NCBI RefSeq assembly: GCF_900163755.1
Contig: NZ_FUKI01000135.1
Coordinates: forward strand, 1-64,000
Reading direction: 5' to 3'
Length of the DNA stretch: 64,000 bases
From: Crenothrix polyspora
GTDB lineage: Bacteria; Pseudomonadota; Gammaproteobacteria; Methylococcales; Methylomonadaceae
The position numbers and the translations under genes were made by a program. Below, piece after piece: positions 1-10,168 of the stretch. Numbering within the stretch: position 1 is the first letter of the stretch; every line of letters starts with the position of its first letter. A model generated the notes under the pieces. That model was not told the DNA's origin, ran no database searches, and worked only from the letters and a program-made list of their open reading frames with translations.

Positions 1-50
1 TATTGGCGTAATTTGCCAATCGCAGCAGCTGCATGAGATTCCCCGCACTT

Positions 51-695
51 TTAATCACACCCCGTTAATGCGGATGATTTTCTTGCTACGATGGCCAGCC
101 ACGGTTGTTCTGCTAGCGGTTTACCGGCAGGTCGATAATAATGGTTCAACACAGTGAAGCCTGCGGTTTGCAAAAATAATCTACTGGTCTCTAATTGCAG
201 ATAATGCCCGTAACGCTGTCCAGACCAACCTTCGCCATTACCGCGCGGATTAGATATAAACAATATGCCCTCTGGCCTTAAGGCTGTATGCAAGTCTAAA
301 AGCACCCGTGGTAGTTCTGTACTGGGCACATGAAATAACGACGCGTTGGCAAACACACCGTCAAAAGCGTGCTGTGCTAAGCTGAGGCTCAGAAAGGTTT
401 GATGCAGAATGGGGCAGCCCGTGTAGACACGCGCCATTGTACAAAATACTTCGCTACCATCAAGACCCACAGGACGATGTCCCCGTGTTTTAAAATACGC
501 CACATCTCGACCAGGCCCGCAGCCAAAATCTAAAATATCCAGTTGCTTATTGTTTGGCAACGGCGCTAAGAAAGCGGCGTAATTTTGACTGACATCGTGG
601 TCTTTAGTGCCTTGCCAAAACGCATCGGCATTTTGATTGTAATGGCTTAGCGTCAGCGTTTCTATAGTATTTAATTCAGCGGTGTTGGCTATCAT
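51..695 (-). CDS. class I SAM-dependent methyltransferase
   Basis: Predicted soluble methyltransferase of 214 residues. The SAM-binding motif I, DFGCGPGRDVAYF, lies about 65 residues in, followed by the acidic end of strand 2 (GLDGSE) and a motif like LLDLHTALRPEGILFIS that is typical of Methyltransf_11/25 proteins. The substrate cannot be read from the sequence. I chose the ATG at 693-695 because it overlaps the TGA of the upstream gene as ATGA, which suggests translational coupling; a slightly longer start exists at 716. It is the last gene of a four-gene minus-strand operon with an ABC-2 exporter. Confidence 0.85.
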   Translation of the reverse strand: MIANTAELNTIETLTLSHYNQNADAFWQGTKDHDVSQNYAAFLAPLPNNKQLDILDFGCGPGRDVAYFKTRGHRPVGLDGSEVFCTMARVYTGCPILHQTFLSLSLAQHAFDGVFANASLFHVPSTELPRVLLDLHTALRPEGILFISNPRGNGEGWSGQRYGHYLQLETSRLFLQTAGFTVLNHYYRPAGKPLAEQPWLAIVARKSSALTGCD

Positions 696-1195
696 GCTTT
701 TCTTTGCGTATCGCAATCGCTTATATCGCGGTAGACCAGCGCAGGTGCTGATTTTAAAAACACATCCGCATCAAAATGCTTTAGCCAGGCCACGTTTACA
801 ATAACGTCTTCATACAGCCAATAATACAGCCCAGATTGAAACACGCTATACCGACAGTTATATTGGCACTGTAACCATTGATTGTTGAGTGAGCCAACCA
901 TGTGAGGCAGGCTGTCTACTTTACTAGCCCAATAAGCAAGACTTTGATCTACTGTATTTATATAAAAACGGTCGAAAATCAGTAGCTCATTGCTCACCAC
1001 AGGAGGCTTCACTCGATTGCCTTGTCGGTCATCACCGTGCTGATCAATAACACAGCGTTTATCTAAAACAAATAGCGCGGGCGGAAAATATACAGCGTGT
1101 TGATGGCCAATAGCAGAACGTTGCATAACATCGGCTGGACTTCTTTGGCTTTTGTCCCATTGCTTAATAATGATTTGTAAAATTAATAGCGACAC
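692..1195 (-). CDS. hypothetical protein in ABC exporter operon
   Basis: Unrecognised protein of 167 residues with a GTG start, 8 bases after the stop of the ABC ATPase gene and overlapping the methyltransferase start by four bases. It has a short hydrophobic N-terminus (SLLILQIII) but no clear signal peptide, and many aromatic residues in the C-terminal half (QSGLYYWLYEDVIVNVAWL). The tight packing on both sides argues that it is a real gene co-translated with its neighbours. Function unknown; co-occurrence with an exporter and a methyltransferase could mean a shared substrate, but this is inference. Confidence 0.6.
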   Translation of the reverse strand: MSLLILQIIIKQWDKSQRSPADVMQRSAIGHQHAVYFPPALFVLDKRCVIDQHGDDRQGNRVKPPVVSNELLIFDRFYINTVDQSLAYWASKVDSLPHMVGSLNNQWLQCQYNCRYSVFQSGLYYWLYEDVIVNVAWLKHFDADVFLKSAPALVYRDISDCDTQRKA

Positions 1196-1203
1196 AATTG
1201 ATA

Positions 1204-2121
1204 CTACTCTCTAAAAAACAACTTCTCTTCTAATGATTTACCATGACTCAACTGCCGATAACGCCACTGATTAGCACTGATACACTGCATTAGCTGCATA
1301 TCCATATTGGCTTCTAGGTCTGAATTATAGGTAATAATAAATTCGTTTTTTTGTGGGTTAGTAATTTGCTCAACACCGTTTAAAAGCTGAAGTTTAGCCA
1401 TAAGTTCTGTTGCCGGACACGCTTCCATTTGCAACGTTATAAAACGGATGTTGGCTTGCTGCTCGTTTATCGTGGCATATTCTGGCTGCAAAATCCCTTT
1501 TTCCAATAATAAAACCCGCTGACACAAGCGATCCAGCTCAGTTAAATCATGAGAACTGATAACAAAAGTTGTCTCTGTTGATTGTTCGGCAATAATTGAA
1601 CGTACAGTACGGACATTAACGGGATCTAAGCCAGCGGTAGGCTCATCCAGCAATACCAATGCCGGCTTGCCTATTAAAGCTTGGGCAATTGCCACCCGTT
1701 TACCCATACCGTGACTAAGCACTTGCGGCTTTTTGTGTGCTATATCACTGAGCGTTACCGCCTCCAGTACACGATTGGCTTCTGAGATTGCTTGCTGCCG
1801 AGTTAATCCTTGTAAACGCGCATAAAAAACCAATTGTTCTATAAGAGTAAAGCTTGGATCTAATCGCGCATCTTGCGGCAAAGCAGACACCTTACCAATC
1901 AACTGCGTTGCGCCAGGCGAGTAGCCAAACAAGCTAACTTTACCTGATGTTGGCCGTAAAAAGCCGCATAGAATACTCAACAACGTGGTTTTACCCGCAC
2001 CGTTTGGACCAACTAAACCGATAGGTTCGCCCGCCTCTAACTCAAAATTGAGATTGCTAAGTGCAAGTTTGCCCGAATAAACATGGCTTAATTGTCGGCA
2101 TTGAATAATCGCTGTTTTCAT
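1204..2121 (-). CDS. ABC transporter ATP-binding protein (ABC-2 exporter type)
   Basis: ATPase subunit of about 305 residues that should energise the membrane protein encoded just upstream. Visible motifs are Walker A (GPNGAGKTT), a signature-like LSHGMGKRVAIAQAL, Walker B (ALVLLDEPTAGLDP) and the H-loop (ISSHDL). A C-terminal extension of roughly 80 residues follows the ATPase domain, as in NosF/CcmA-type exporter ATPases. The ATG at 2119-2121 overlaps the stop of the permease gene (ATGA), so I prefer it to an in-frame start at 2259 that would lie deep inside the permease gene. Substrate unknown. Confidence 0.9.
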   Translation of the reverse strand: MKTAIIQCRQLSHVYSGKLALSNLNFELEAGEPIGLVGPNGAGKTTLLSILCGFLRPTSGKVSLFGYSPGATQLIGKVSALPQDARLDPSFTLIEQLVFYARLQGLTRQQAISEANRVLEAVTLSDIAHKKPQVLSHGMGKRVAIAQALIGKPALVLLDEPTAGLDPVNVRTVRSIIAEQSTETTFVISSHDLTELDRLCQRVLLLEKGILQPEYATINEQQANIRFITLQMEACPATELMAKLQLLNGVEQITNPQKNEFIITYNSDLEANMDMQLMQCISANQWRYRQLSHGKSLEEKLFFRE

Positions 2122-2939
2122 AATGTTTGCCTTACCATTAACCAACGACCTAAGCCCAATAAAACCAAGGCTTGCAAAATAGGAATATAAGCCAATTGCA
2201 AAGTTTTCCACTCCGACAACTTGGTTAAATCGGCTATTTGATAGCCTGGAATCAAACATTTAAAAAAGTCCAGTACCGGCAAATAATGCGCCAAGCCACT
2301 GATAATAGCCGCAAGAAACGTCCAAATTAAAATAGCCCACAACGTTGCTTGGCGCACCGATTTAACTTTGGCAGACAATACCGCCATCATGGCGGTGAAA
2401 GGTAAAATCGCCAAAGCAACATTAACAACAATGGCTAACAGATTAGCTAATGCGGCAGAAAAAAGTGTAGCGTCACGGTAAACTACCAAAGCCAGCGTTG
2501 CTAATGCCGTCATGCTAATTAATAGCATCTGTATCAGCATAACACCCAAAAATCGTCCAAAGAAAATACTGTCACGACTACTGCGTAAAGCGATAAAACG
2601 CAATGTACCGCGTTCTCGATCGGAACAGCTTTGATCGGCGGCCAGGTTAATGCTTAACATAGGAAAGATAAACAAGGCAAAATGCCAATAAACTGCAAAT
2701 TCTGGGATAGCCCAGTGGTGTAAAGAACTCAGGCCAATAAAATCAAAAAAACTAGAGCCCTCAATAAACCCTTGACCTTTTATGAGCATATCGGCAGCAA
2801 AACGCAACGGATACCGCAAGATAACATACCAAACAACGGCAAAGGTTAGCAAAGACAGCAGGCCTTTGCGGGTTGCAAAAAACCTTTTCAGTTCAAATTG
2901 GCTAATAAGTAAGAGCTGGTTAAAGAAGCCGGAGTGCAT
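2118..2939 (-). CDS. ABC-2 type permease
   Basis: Integral membrane subunit of 273 residues with about six hydrophobic segments, and the typical ABC-2 signature of a cytosolic start (ISQFELKRFFATRKG), a large periplasmic loop, and SDRERGTLRFIALRSSRDSI before the second helix pair. The last part resembles NosY-type permeases. It is the first gene of the operon and overlaps the ATPase start by four bases. Export is the expected direction; the cargo is not identifiable. Confidence 0.88.
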   Translation of the reverse strand: MHSGFFNQLLLISQFELKRFFATRKGLLSLLTFAVVWYVILRYPLRFAADMLIKGQGFIEGSSFFDFIGLSSLHHWAIPEFAVYWHFALFIFPMLSINLAADQSCSDRERGTLRFIALRSSRDSIFFGRFLGVMLIQMLLISMTALATLALVVYRDATLFSAALANLLAIVVNVALAILPFTAMMAVLSAKVKSVRQATLWAILIWTFLAAIISGLAHYLPVLDFFKCLIPGYQIADLTKLSEWKTLQLAYIPILQALVLLGLGRWLMVRQTL

Positions 2940-3041
2940 AATTTTATTTTAATTCCGTTGAGTCATGAGGACTTGCCATCTAAAACACTGCGTGTATTGC
3001 TTTAGATTCTAGCGTAATTACAACGTATTCGCTACGACACA

Positions 3042-4493
3042 TTAAACACGGTGAATTAAAAATAAACTCGCTAAACCTAAGAAAATAAAAAAACCCATAG
3101 AATCGGTAATTGACGTTAACATAACACTGGTACCAATAGCCGGATCTTTACCAAACTTATAGCGCAATAACGGGATAGCTAAACCCACCGAAACCGCAAC
3201 GATTAAGTTAATAAACATGGCCATTGCCATCACCGCCGCCAGCGCCAAATCTCGATACAACAACCACACTAAAAAACCCACTAAAAATCCAATCAATGTG
3301 CCGTTTAGCGCAGCCAATGTCAGTTCTTTTTTAATCAACCGGCGTTTATTAACCGGTGTTATTTGGCCTAATGCCAGCGATCGTATAATCAAAATACTGG
3401 TTTGATTACCTGTATTACCCCCCGTTGCGGCGATAATTGGCATCAACGAAGCCAGCGCGACCAATTGTAAAATCACATCTTCAAACAATCCAATAATACG
3501 CGTGGAAACAAATGCCGTGGCAATATTAATCAGCAGCCAACCCCAACGATTTTTAGCGCTTTTCCAAACACTGGAGAACAAGTCCTCTTCTTCGGACACC
3601 CCTACTTTGGCAAGCATGTCTTCGTCAGTTTTATCACGGATGAAATCGACAATACTGTCTACACATAAACGACCTTGCAAACGACCGTCGCTATCAACAA
3701 CTGGCGCTGAAATAAGATCGTAGCGCTCAAAAGCCCGTGAAGCCTCGGCGATTTCTTGCCCAGCCTGAAAATGTACAAAATCGCTGATCATCACATCGGC
3801 CACCGACTGCACCGGCAAATGCGTCAATAATCGGTGTATGGGTAAAATACCTTTTACAATACCGTGCTGATCAACAACAAAAAATTTATCTGTATGCTTA
3901 GGCAGCTTACCCAGTTTACGAATGTAAGCGGCAACAGCTTTTAAATTCAGGTCATCTTGTATAACAATCATGCCCAAATCCATGCGTGAACCAACCTGAT
4001 TTTCTTGGTAAGATAAAATATCGTTTAAGTGCTTACGTTCTTTATTATTTAAAGAACGCAGAATTTTCAACATGGCTCGCTTAGGTAAGTCAGCGGCTAA
4101 ATCAGCAATTTCATCGGTATTTAATTTACCAGCGGCATTAACAATTTCTTCCGCCTCCATGCTGGATATTAACGTCTGCCTTACCGCATCAGACACTTCC
4201 AGTAAAACATGGCCGTCATCGTCTATTTTTATGGCATCCCAGGCAATCTGGCGCTGATCTAACGGCAGAGACTCTAAAATATAAGCAATATCAGCAGGAT
4301 GCAAGAGATCGAATTTTTCTTGTAAGCGATTTTGTTGTTGTTTATTAAGCACAGCCTCGACCAAATCATGATTAATGATAGGCCCACGCTCTACTAATGA
4401 TTTTTCTAGCTGCTGCTTTTCAAGCAGCGTCACAATTTCTTGTAATTGCTGCTGTAAAAATTGTGTGGGACTGAGTGTGTTGGAAGATGCCAT
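3042..4493 (-). CDS. mgtE: magnesium transporter MgtE
   Basis: Mg2+ channel/transporter of 483 residues, close to family length (about 450) with a longer N-terminus. The order is MgtE N-domain (helical repeats, ADIAYILESLPLDQRQ), two CBS domains (KFFVVDQHGIVKGI and SAPVVDSDGRL regions, about residues 200-320), then five membrane helices from about residue 315. The family-typical membrane motif ATGGNTGNQTSILIIRSLA is present. In this family the N- and CBS domains sense intracellular Mg2+ and gate the pore. The gene stands alone; I saw no M-box-like leader in the 263 bases upstream. Confidence 0.95.
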   Translation of the reverse strand: MASSNTLSPTQFLQQQLQEIVTLLEKQQLEKSLVERGPIINHDLVEAVLNKQQQNRLQEKFDLLHPADIAYILESLPLDQRQIAWDAIKIDDDGHVLLEVSDAVRQTLISSMEAEEIVNAAGKLNTDEIADLAADLPKRAMLKILRSLNNKERKHLNDILSYQENQVGSRMDLGMIVIQDDLNLKAVAAYIRKLGKLPKHTDKFFVVDQHGIVKGILPIHRLLTHLPVQSVADVMISDFVHFQAGQEIAEASRAFERYDLISAPVVDSDGRLQGRLCVDSIVDFIRDKTDEDMLAKVGVSEEEDLFSSVWKSAKNRWGWLLINIATAFVSTRIIGLFEDVILQLVALASLMPIIAATGGNTGNQTSILIIRSLALGQITPVNKRRLIKKELTLAALNGTLIGFLVGFLVWLLYRDLALAAVMAMAMFINLIVAVSVGLAIPLLRYKFGKDPAIGTSVMLTSITDSMGFFIFLGLASLFLIHRV

Positions 4494-4756
4494 AACGTAG
4501 GGTCTACTTAAGGTGGATCGATAGCGGTTATTAACGACACCGTTAACGACACAAATAATGTGTTTACAGCGTTATTGTAATTCAATTTTAAATAAAACCA
4601 CGTTATCGCAGGAAATAGGCTTAGATAACCTTTTTTTGTATGTCTTTATTCGCCTTTAAAAAAACACTTACCAAGCACGTAGGAAAATTTAAAAACATCT
4701 TTTACATTGATTTTTCAAATCAACGAATTGAATAATCAACACAGTAAAACCTACAC

Positions 4757-5218
4757 TTAAGGCCGCCGTGCCCCTGTAAAATGTTTACGCCAATATTGAT
4801 TATTAAGATCGGATACCAACACCCTACCGGTACGCTGACTGGGCGCATGAATAAACTCATCATCCTCAATATAAATACCCACATGAGAATAGGCTCTACC
4901 ATTGGTATTAAAAAACACCAAGTCGCCAGGCATCAGCTCGGCTTTTGTAATCGCTGGCAATACGTGCGCCATATCCTGCGCTCTACGCGGTAACGATTTG
5001 CCATATTGTTTATAAACATGCTGAACAAAACCGCTGCAATCAAAACCCTCTTCTGGCGAAGATTTTCCGTAGCGATAAGGCGTGTCTTCTAAGCTTAATG
5101 CGTAATCAACAATAGCTGCTTTATTTTTGACAGACCCAATAACACCAGGTTTTATGTCTGGCGAACTGGCGCAGCCTGAAAACAACAGCACGACACCCAC
5201 CAAGACACTAAAGCGCAT
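4757..5218 (-). CDS. NlpC/P60 family lipoprotein (peptidoglycan endopeptidase)
   Basis: Predicted outer-membrane-anchored cell wall hydrolase of 153 residues. The N-terminus is a lipoprotein signal ending in LLFSGC. The catalytic Cys is in EGFDCSGFVQHVYK, the His in YSHVGIYI, and a polar third residue lies near FIHAPS; these are the NlpC/P60 triad positions, so it likely cuts peptide stems. I chose the ATG at 5216-5218, which puts the signal peptide at the N-terminus; an in-frame ATG at 5275 would add 19 polar residues ahead of it. Confidence 0.88.
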   Translation of the reverse strand: MRFSVLVGVVLLFSGCASSPDIKPGVIGSVKNKAAIVDYALSLEDTPYRYGKSSPEEGFDCSGFVQHVYKQYGKSLPRRAQDMAHVLPAITKAELMPGDLVFFNTNGRAYSHVGIYIEDDEFIHAPSQRTGRVLVSDLNNQYWRKHFTGARRP

Positions 5219-5588
5219 AAATCCATATAAATAACTGCCCGTATTATCGTTTGTTTTAATCTCATATCTGTCCATAATAAAAACCCTGCTAATAAAAGTT
5301 TTTCGTAGTTGACATCCGTTATAAAAAGCGCGGCTAACAAAGTGACATTTGATTTTCTCTCATCTGTTTGGAGCGCGTTTTTAATAGCAATCAACTCTCT
5401 ATCAGTATAGATCGTGGCAGTATGCTGCACAGAATATTGAACACGATACGACATAATTTTCTGCTGAATCCAATAATTAATAAAACGCCAGCTCATTGGC
5501 AAAAGACATCAATATCCATTAAAATACAGCTACTTCGTATTATTGTTGTACTTAGCAGGCGCTTAACTCAGTTTAGAGAACAAACTCA

Positions 5589-7253
5589 ATGCCAACATTA
5601 AAATACATCCGCTGGCTCAGTTGTTTTTTAAGCCTTACAGCATCAAGTTGTGCCGATTTAACACCGCGCCTAAGCGTCGAACCACCACTAAAAAATGTCA
5701 TTCTGATTATTGGCGATGGTATGGGGCCACAGCAGATCGGCCTATTATTATCCTATGCAAGACAAGCGCCCAACTCTGTTATTAAAAATCGCCGCACGGC
5801 ACTGGATCGCGTGCTTAATAACGGTCAATTGGGCATTTCTTTAAGCTATCCCGATAATGCCTTAGTAGTGGATTCTGCTGCATCAGCCAGCCAAATAGCC
5901 ACGGGAAAATTTGCCGGTTCAGAAATGCTCGGGCTAGACAAAGACGGTAATCCACAAACCAATATTATCGAACACGCCAAACGTCTGGGTAAAGCGACAG
6001 GATTGGTTTCTGACACGCGAATTACCCATGCGACACCGGCGGCCTTTGCTGCACACCAAACCCATCGTAGCCAAGAAAATGACATTGCCGACGATTTATT
6101 AGCCGCAGAACCAGATGTGATGTTCTCGGGTGGTTTTAATAATTGGATACCCCAGCACGCCAACGATAAACACTCAGCACTGCATGCGCAATTATCACAA
6201 TTAATAAAACACAGTTTTCCAGTAACATCTGAGCGTAAAGACAATAAAAATTTGCTGACTGTAGCACAACAAAAAAACTATACGCTGGCGTTTAACAGCA
6301 CGCAAATGCAACAAGCACGCGGTAAAACGTTGGGCTTATTTGCAGATTCCAGTATGGCAAATGGTATTATTGAAGCGCACAATAAAAACACTGCCCAACA
6401 CACCGAACCCACGCTAACAGAAATGACGCAAAAAGCGTTGGAAATTCTGGATTTTAATCCAAAAGGATTTTTCCTGATGGTAGAAGCAGGACAAATTGAT
6501 TGGGCGTGCCACCATAATGACACCGGTTTGTTATTACACGAAATGTTACGTTTTAATGACATGCTCAATACAGTTTTGGATTGGGCAGCCAAGCGCAATG
6601 ATACTTTAATTATTGTCACTGCTGACCATGAAACCGGTGGCTTTGGTTTCAGCTATTCCAATGCTAATCCACCCAAAGGTCGTCATTTATCGGGCAGTGC
6701 CTTTGCCGGTGGCACGCTATTTCAACCTAAGTTTAATTTTGGTGATCCGATGATATTAGACAAACTGTACGCACAACAACGCAGTTATCATGATATTTTT
6801 GCCGAGTTTACGGCTTTACCCAAAAACCAGCAGACCGCTAAAACACTGGTTAAAAAAGTAAATCATGACACATCATTTGCTATTACCGAAACAGATGCGA
6901 CTAACATATTAAAAACCAAAATTAAGCCTAATTATCATTCTGACCAATCTAAAATAGCCAAAAACACCCCTATAATGCCTGTTAACGCAGCATTTTTTAT
7001 AGGCGATATGGATAATCGTGAAAACTTGCTGGCACAAGCCGTCGCCACAAAGCAAAGTGCAGTGTGGGCAACCGGCAGCCACACCAGCACACCGGTATAC
7101 GTTTTTACACAAGGACCAAAACATATCACTGCTCAGTTCAAGAAGATTTTACACCACACGGAGTTAGGCCAGTTAGCACTGGATGCCCTACAATGCTCCC
7201 ATGCTAATGCTGTTTGTAATAAACCGCCTCCCCCAGCCAATGTCGTGGAGTAG
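5589..7253 (+). CDS. alkaline phosphatase family protein
   Basis: Exported alkaline phosphatase of 554 residues. The N-terminal hydrophobic segment ends at SSC, so it is either secreted or a lipoprotein. Metal and catalytic motifs are all visible: GDGMG (Asp43), VVDSAASASQIATG with the nucleophile Ser96, THATPAAFAAH, EAGQIDWACHHND, TADHETGGF and a late ATGSHTS. Expected role is release of phosphate from phosphomonoesters in the periplasm. It is the first gene of a run in which the next start lies 10 bases after its stop, linking it to a GH17 protein and two Ter-associated enzymes. I saw no convincing pho box upstream. Confidence 0.92.
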   Translation: MPTLKYIRWLSCFLSLTASSCADLTPRLSVEPPLKNVILIIGDGMGPQQIGLLLSYARQAPNSVIKNRRTALDRVLNNGQLGISLSYPDNALVVDSAASASQIATGKFAGSEMLGLDKDGNPQTNIIEHAKRLGKATGLVSDTRITHATPAAFAAHQTHRSQENDIADDLLAAEPDVMFSGGFNNWIPQHANDKHSALHAQLSQLIKHSFPVTSERKDNKNLLTVAQQKNYTLAFNSTQMQQARGKTLGLFADSSMANGIIEAHNKNTAQHTEPTLTEMTQKALEILDFNPKGFFLMVEAGQIDWACHHNDTGLLLHEMLRFNDMLNTVLDWAAKRNDTLIIVTADHETGGFGFSYSNANPPKGRHLSGSAFAGGTLFQPKFNFGDPMILDKLYAQQRSYHDIFAEFTALPKNQQTAKTLVKKVNHDTSFAITETDATNILKTKIKPNYHSDQSKIAKNTPIMPVNAAFFIGDMDNRENLLAQAVATKQSAVWATGSHTSTPVYVFTQGPKHITAQFKKILHHTELGQLALDALQCSHANAVCNKPPPPANVVE

Positions 7254-7263
7254 ATAATCCGCT

Positions 7264-8958
7264 ATGAGAATATTTGTAATTGTTAGTCTAGTGATGTTAG
7301 TTAACGGGCTGTTTGCTTGGTTAATCAACTTACCTCAGAATGTAGGCCAAGACGTGCCACAAGGCAAGCTTAACAGCTTGTCGTTTGCACCGTTTCGTAC
7401 AGGGCAAAGTCCTTTAGAAGAAAAATTCCCCAGCGCTGAGCAAATTGACGAAGATTTGCGTTTATTAGCGCAAAAAACCCATATTGTGCGCACTTATTCC
7501 AGTGCGCGGGTGATGAATACCATTCCGTCTTTGGCGCAAAAACACGGTTTGGAAATGATTCAAGGTGCGTGGATAGGCTTTGTTAAAAAAGACATTCGAA
7601 CCGAAATTGCAGAATTAATTCACGCGGCCAATACTTACCCCGATGTTGTTAAACGGGTGATTGTGGGTAACGAAGTGTTATTGCGCGGTGAGATGGAGCC
7701 GGAAGAGCTGATTGGCTATATCCGCGAAGTGAAAGCCGCCATTAAACAGCCGGTGTCTTACGCCGATGTTTGGTCGATGTACATGAAAAATCCCCAGTTA
7801 ATTAAAGAAGTAGACTTTATCACTATCCATATCTTGCCATACTGGGAAGACGAGCCGATTCCCGTTAGCCAAGCGCCGGCACATATCGCTAAAATTTATA
7901 ATATTGTTCGTAAAGAAGCCGAAAGCATTGCCCCAGGCAAGCCAATCTTGATTGGGGAATCCGGCTGGCCAAGTGCAGGACGACAACGTGGCTGGGCCGT
8001 GCCTAGCGTTAGCAACGAAGCCGAGTTTATTAGAGGCTTGCTTAAAGTGGCTACCGAAAATAAGTTTGATTACAACATTGTCGAAGCCTTTAACCAACCC
8101 TGGAAAGATGCGTTAGAAGGCGTGATCGGTGCAAACTGGGGCATTTTTACCGCAGATCGCAAGCATGACGTGTTTCCGCTCACGGGTAAAGTCTACGAGA
8201 ATGTCAATTGGTTAACGCAATTTGGCTATACCTGTGCGCTGTTACTGGCGGTGACGCTATGCTATCGTAAAAAATTACACGCACTGAGTATCTCACAGCA
8301 CGCGGTGTTTTTACTGTTCTCACACCTATTATTACTGGTGCTGGTAAGTTTGGCCTGCCATCTTTGGTATACCAGCTATAACAATACACAGTATTGGCAA
8401 TCGTTTGCCGCTGTCAGTTTAAATGTGGCGCTGGTGGTGTTATTAATGCAGCGTGCCAGCCATATACTTACTAAACAAACCAACCCTAAAACAGGGCTAT
8501 GGTTATACGGCCTGTATCTGTTTTTGGTGATCTTAGCCCTGAACAGAACCTTCGACTTAGCCACCGATGGCCGCTATATCAGCTTCCCCTTTAGCTTAAC
8601 AGCGCTTCCTGTGCTAGGCTTACTGGGTTTAATGATTCTGCACTATTTAGCCAATAAGCCTTTACCAGAAAAAACCCTTGCGCTTGACGTTCTCCTGGGC
8701 AATCAACGTATCGTGGTGCATCATAAAATTATCGGCTACGGTTTACTGGCGATGGTGGTGGGCTTACTGTTTGGCGAAATTCGTTCTTTTATGGTGGGCA
8801 GAGATTTTGTCGCTGAACACCCTGAGTTTATCCAGCGTTTCGGACGGGCATTTGTGTTTACTATTACCAATCTGCAACTGGTTGAATGGCTGGTTAGCCT
8901 GATAATTTTGGCCGCTGCTTTTTTACTGTGTAAACAACCCATTCGCCGCCTACACTAA
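7264..8958 (+). CDS. membrane-anchored glycoside hydrolase family 17 protein
   Basis: Protein of 564 residues with an N-terminal membrane anchor (about 1-22), a GH17-like TIM-barrel (about 35-305), and about seven membrane helices (about 320-560). The barrel has RTYSSARV, the acid/base motif VIVGNEVL (Glu137) and the nucleophile motif IGESGWPSAG (Glu232), as in bacterial beta-1,3-glucan-acting GH17 proteins, some of which work as transglycosylases with glucan synthases. No glycosyltransferase is nearby. Spacing is 10 bases from the alkaline phosphatase and 7 bases to the next gene, so it is probably co-transcribed with both. Confidence 0.87.
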   Translation: MRIFVIVSLVMLVNGLFAWLINLPQNVGQDVPQGKLNSLSFAPFRTGQSPLEEKFPSAEQIDEDLRLLAQKTHIVRTYSSARVMNTIPSLAQKHGLEMIQGAWIGFVKKDIRTEIAELIHAANTYPDVVKRVIVGNEVLLRGEMEPEELIGYIREVKAAIKQPVSYADVWSMYMKNPQLIKEVDFITIHILPYWEDEPIPVSQAPAHIAKIYNIVRKEAESIAPGKPILIGESGWPSAGRQRGWAVPSVSNEAEFIRGLLKVATENKFDYNIVEAFNQPWKDALEGVIGANWGIFTADRKHDVFPLTGKVYENVNWLTQFGYTCALLLAVTLCYRKKLHALSISQHAVFLLFSHLLLLVLVSLACHLWYTSYNNTQYWQSFAAVSLNVALVVLLMQRASHILTKQTNPKTGLWLYGLYLFLVILALNRTFDLATDGRYISFPFSLTALPVLGLLGLMILHYLANKPLPEKTLALDVLLGNQRIVVHHKIIGYGLLAMVVGLLFGEIRSFMVGRDFVAEHPEFIQRFGRAFVFTITNLQLVEWLVSLIILAAAFLLCKQPIRRLH

Positions 8959-8965
8959 TCCCTAC

Positions 8966-10168
8966 ATGTCACCCACACTCACTATCAATTTAGACACCGG
9001 TTTTTTACATATCACTACTGAACCAGGACGTATTCCGCTCAGCCGTTTATTGGGTTTTGCGGCACGGATCAGTAGTAAACGAAAATTTTTGTTGGTCAGC
9101 AAAATCTTGGGTAAACACCATCCAGTAGCACCGCGCATGATGAGTTGGTCTTACCGTGCCTTAGCGCGTGCCTTGCTTAAACACAGTCTCATTGGCGAAT
9201 CTCTCTGGCTAGGCATGGCAGAAACCGCTACTGGTTTGGGCTACGGTGTCTTTGCCGCCGCTTATCGTGAAGGCGTGCGCAACAGCTTGTTTATACAAAC
9301 CACCCGCTACCATATCGACGGTGTGAAACGTTTGGAATTTACAGAAGCCCACAGCCATGCCACCGATTTCTTCCTATATTATCCCGATACAGAAGAACGC
9401 CAGCAGCAGTTTTATCATGCGCAAACCCTGGTATTAATTGATGATGAAATCAGCACCGGTAAAACCTTTTTACGTTTGATTCAAGCTTACCAAGCCATTA
9501 ACCCTAATCTGTGCAAAGTGTTTATTGTCAGCCTGGTTAATTTTGCCAACCCGATTGATCGCAAAGCCCTAGAAACAGAAGCCGGCGTGCTGGTACAGTG
9601 GGTTTCTCTCAGGCAAGGCTGTTTTCATTTTGAAGAACACGATAATCCCGCATTGGCCGCTATAACGGTCAACGTATTGGGTAATGGCCGCTGTAAAAAA
9701 CAGTTATTCGGTTGGCCAGGACGACAAGGCTTAAATGCGCCAATTACACTCGACAGTGATATTGTTAATGCCTTACTGAACTTCTTTAAACCCGCAACAA
9801 CCAGCGACACCTTGATACGTCCGGTTTTGATTCTAGGATCGGGTGAATGCAACGTGCCTGCTTACTTGCTTGGCCGCGAACTGGAACGGCACGGCTATAA
9901 GGTAAAAGTGCAAAGTACCACGCGCTCGCCGATTCACGTCAGCAATGCCATAACCTCAGTCATTCAATTTGAAGATAATTACGATGACCAGATCCCTAAT
10001 TTTATCTACAACCTTGACCCCAGCGCGTATCAAGAAATTATCCTGTGCCATGAAACACCGTTGTGCCACGCTTTGCGCACACTGCTTGATCAATGGCACG
10101 CTATCAGCGCCCGCATAGACCTTCCGGCACACTCAACCCATGCAAGCTTACATTTTTTTAGACCTTGA
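8966..10168 (+). CDS. Ter-module phosphoribosyltransferase with TRSP domain
   Basis: Protein of 400 residues matching the phosphoribosyltransferase of tellurium-resistance gene clusters. The N-terminal domain (about 1-240) has GMAETATGLG and TEAHSHATDFF, which I recognise as hallmarks of this subfamily, and the PRPP-binding loop LVLIDDEISTGKT (about 155-167). The C-terminal part, starting near VLILGSGECNVPAYLLGREL, resembles the TRSP domain. Comparative genomics places these enzymes with HAD and ATP-grasp proteins in a proposed nucleotide-derivative pathway; the product is unknown. The end overlaps the HAD gene by 29 bases. Confidence 0.85.
   Translation: MSPTLTINLDTGFLHITTEPGRIPLSRLLGFAARISSKRKFLLVSKILGKHHPVAPRMMSWSYRALARALLKHSLIGESLWLGMAETATGLGYGVFAAAYREGVRNSLFIQTTRYHIDGVKRLEFTEAHSHATDFFLYYPDTEERQQQFYHAQTLVLIDDEISTGKTFLRLIQAYQAINPNLCKVFIVSLVNFANPIDRKALETEAGVLVQWVSLRQGCFHFEEHDNPALAAITVNVLGNGRCKKQLFGWPGRQGLNAPITLDSDIVNALLNFFKPATTSDTLIRPVLILGSGECNVPAYLLGRELERHGYKVKVQSTTRSPIHVSNAITSVIQFEDNYDDQIPNFIYNLDPSAYQEIILCHETPLCHALRTLLDQWHAISARIDLPAHSTHASLHFFRP

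Noticed and set aside
2122-2259. Upstream extension of the ABC ATPase gene
   Set aside because: The extra 46 codons would overlap the permease gene and lack similarity to ATPases; the ATGA start at 2121 is preferred.
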